Shown here piece by piece: positions 63,410 to 64,000 of a stretch of 64,000 bases of DNA. The translations under genes and the position numbers were made by a program. How positions within the stretch are numbered: position 1 is the stretch's first letter; each line of letters opens with the position of its first letter. Source of the stretch: an uncultured Paracoccaceae bacterium (GTDB lineage Bacteria; Pseudomonadota; Alphaproteobacteria; Rhodobacterales; Rhodobacteraceae); contig CANMTR010000004.1 in NCBI GenBank assembly GCA_947500825.1, forward strand, positions 1 to 64,000, written 5' to 3'. Under the pieces are notes generated by a model, which was given only the letters and a program-made list of their open reading frames with translations, was not told the origin of the DNA and searched no databases.

Positions 63410-64000
63410 TCAGGCCGGGTGGGGCGCCCGGCGGTCGACCTCGGCGAGCTGCGGGTCGGCCGCCCGGCGCGCCCGCGCCGCGGCGACGAGCGCGCGGAAG
63501 ATCGCGCGCTGCCGGTGGGCGTAGAACAGGTGCTCGGGGTGCCACTGGACCCCGAGCGCGAAGGGCTCCTCGGTTCGCTCGATGGCCTGGATCATGCCGC
63601 CGCCGTCGCGCGCCGCGACGCGCAGGCCCCGGCCCAGGGTCGACACGGCCTGGGAATGGAGGGCGTTGACCTTCATGGGCACCGTGCCCGCATGGGCCGC
63701 GAGCCGGGTTCCCGGCACGATCTCCACCGTCTTGCGTGGCAGGATCGTGCGGTAATGCTCCGACTTGGCGTAGGTGTGGTAGGCGTCCTGGTCGAGCCGC
63801 CCCCCCAGGGCGACGTTGATCATCTGGCTGCCGCGGCAAATGCCCAGCACCGGCTTGCCCTGCTCCATCGCCGCGCAGACGAGCGCCTCCTCCATCTCGT
63901 CGCGGGCGGGGTCGAGCCGCGAGGAGGCGATCAGGCTGCCCTCGTAGAGGTCCGGGGAGATGTCGTCGCCGCCGCCGATGATGATCCCGTCCACGCCGTC
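63410..64000 (-). CDS. Gamma-glutamyl-gamma-aminobutyrate hydrolase family protein (peptidase C26), 5' end outside window
   Basis: Class I glutamine-amidotransferase-like hydrolase, probably cleaving gamma-glutamyl-GABA in putrescine breakdown (PuuD type). The visible 197 codons contain DGIIIGGGDDISPDLY, the nucleophile Cys in LGICRGSQMINVALGG, and the His-x-Glu pair in GVQWHPEH. All three catalytic residues are thus present. The frame stays open to the window edge, so the N-terminal quarter is missing. It is convergent with ahcY. Confidence 0.88.
   Translation of the reverse strand, partial: DGVDGIIIGGGDDISPDLYEGSLIASSRLDPARDEMEEALVCAAMEQGKPVLGICRGSQMINVALGGRLDQDAYHTYAKSEHYRTILPRKTVEIVPGTRLAAHAGTVPMKVNALHSQAVSTLGRGLRVAARDGGGMIQAIERTEEPFALGVQWHPEHLFYAHRQRAIFRALVAAARARRAADPQLAEVDRRAPHPA

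Noticed and set aside
1-64000. CRISPR arrays, tRNA or rRNA genes
   Set aside because: No regularly spaced repeats and no cloverleaf or rRNA signature sequences were seen in the window.

Overview
This is a GC-rich chromosomal segment of an alphaproteobacterium, most likely Rhodobacteraceae (Rhodobacter/Roseobacter type). The main evidence is the gene order and content: the RegB-SenC-RegA redox system next to ahcY, the hemJ-rho-mnmE-mnmG-rsmG-parA-parB block, the maf-aroE-coaE-dnaQ run, an alphaproteobacterial-type addAB operon with murU-amgK-tsaE, and Tim44/MltA/Smr beside secB and FxsA. Genes are tightly packed, and many stop/start codons overlap as ATGA or GTGA. I see no rRNA, tRNA or CRISPR array.

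Layout. 0-0.4 kb: decayed end of an IS3-family transposase. 0.4-6.3 kb: secreted histidine phosphatase, plsY, a glycine-zipper lipoprotein, gshA, a small membrane protein, rsmE, ubiA. 6.4-9.9 kb: OmpA-type envelope protein with a coiled-coil membrane partner, then pgsA-moaD-moaE. 10-14.5 kb: a two-gene RND efflux pump. 14.5-16 kb: poorly characterised accessory genes. 16.2-22.5 kb: exported MsrA, malic enzyme, pyrophosphatase, MutS. 22.5-26.7 kb: grpE and hrcA divergent from rph-rdgB-hemW.

26.7-37 kb is the replication-origin neighbourhood. ParB, ParA, RsmG, MnmG, MnmE, Rho and HemJ run leftward. Two perfect 16-bp parS palindromes lie inside the first codons of rsmG and mnmG. Between hemJ and maf is a 378-bp gap with a cluster of DnaA-box-like sites and an AT-rich stretch, the likely oriC. 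Maf, AroE, CoaE, DnaQ and HslU run rightward from it. The parA-mnmE stretch looks visibly less GC-rich than its flanks.

38-47 kb: an MFS transporter, smr-mltA-tim44 facing fxsA-secB, hslV (well separated from hslU), and an ABC exporter paired with a Stealth-family sugar-phosphate transferase. 46.8-57.2 kb: one long leftward operon-like run from a PAS protein through tsaE, amgK, murU, addB and addA to trxA. 57.2-60 kb: RegB facing away from SenC-RegA. 60-64 kb: a GcvA-like LysR regulator divergent from two tandem, apparently duplicated tiny genes of 30 and 41 codons, then an HD hydrolase, ahcY and the 3' part of a class I glutamine-amidotransferase-like hydrolase cut by the window end.

Most of the window is core housekeeping. 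The least explained items are the tandem mini-genes at 61.0-61.2 kb, the orphan pair at 14.7-15.3 kb, and the PAS-only protein downstream of RegB. The oriC and parS assignments are motif-based and uncomputed.
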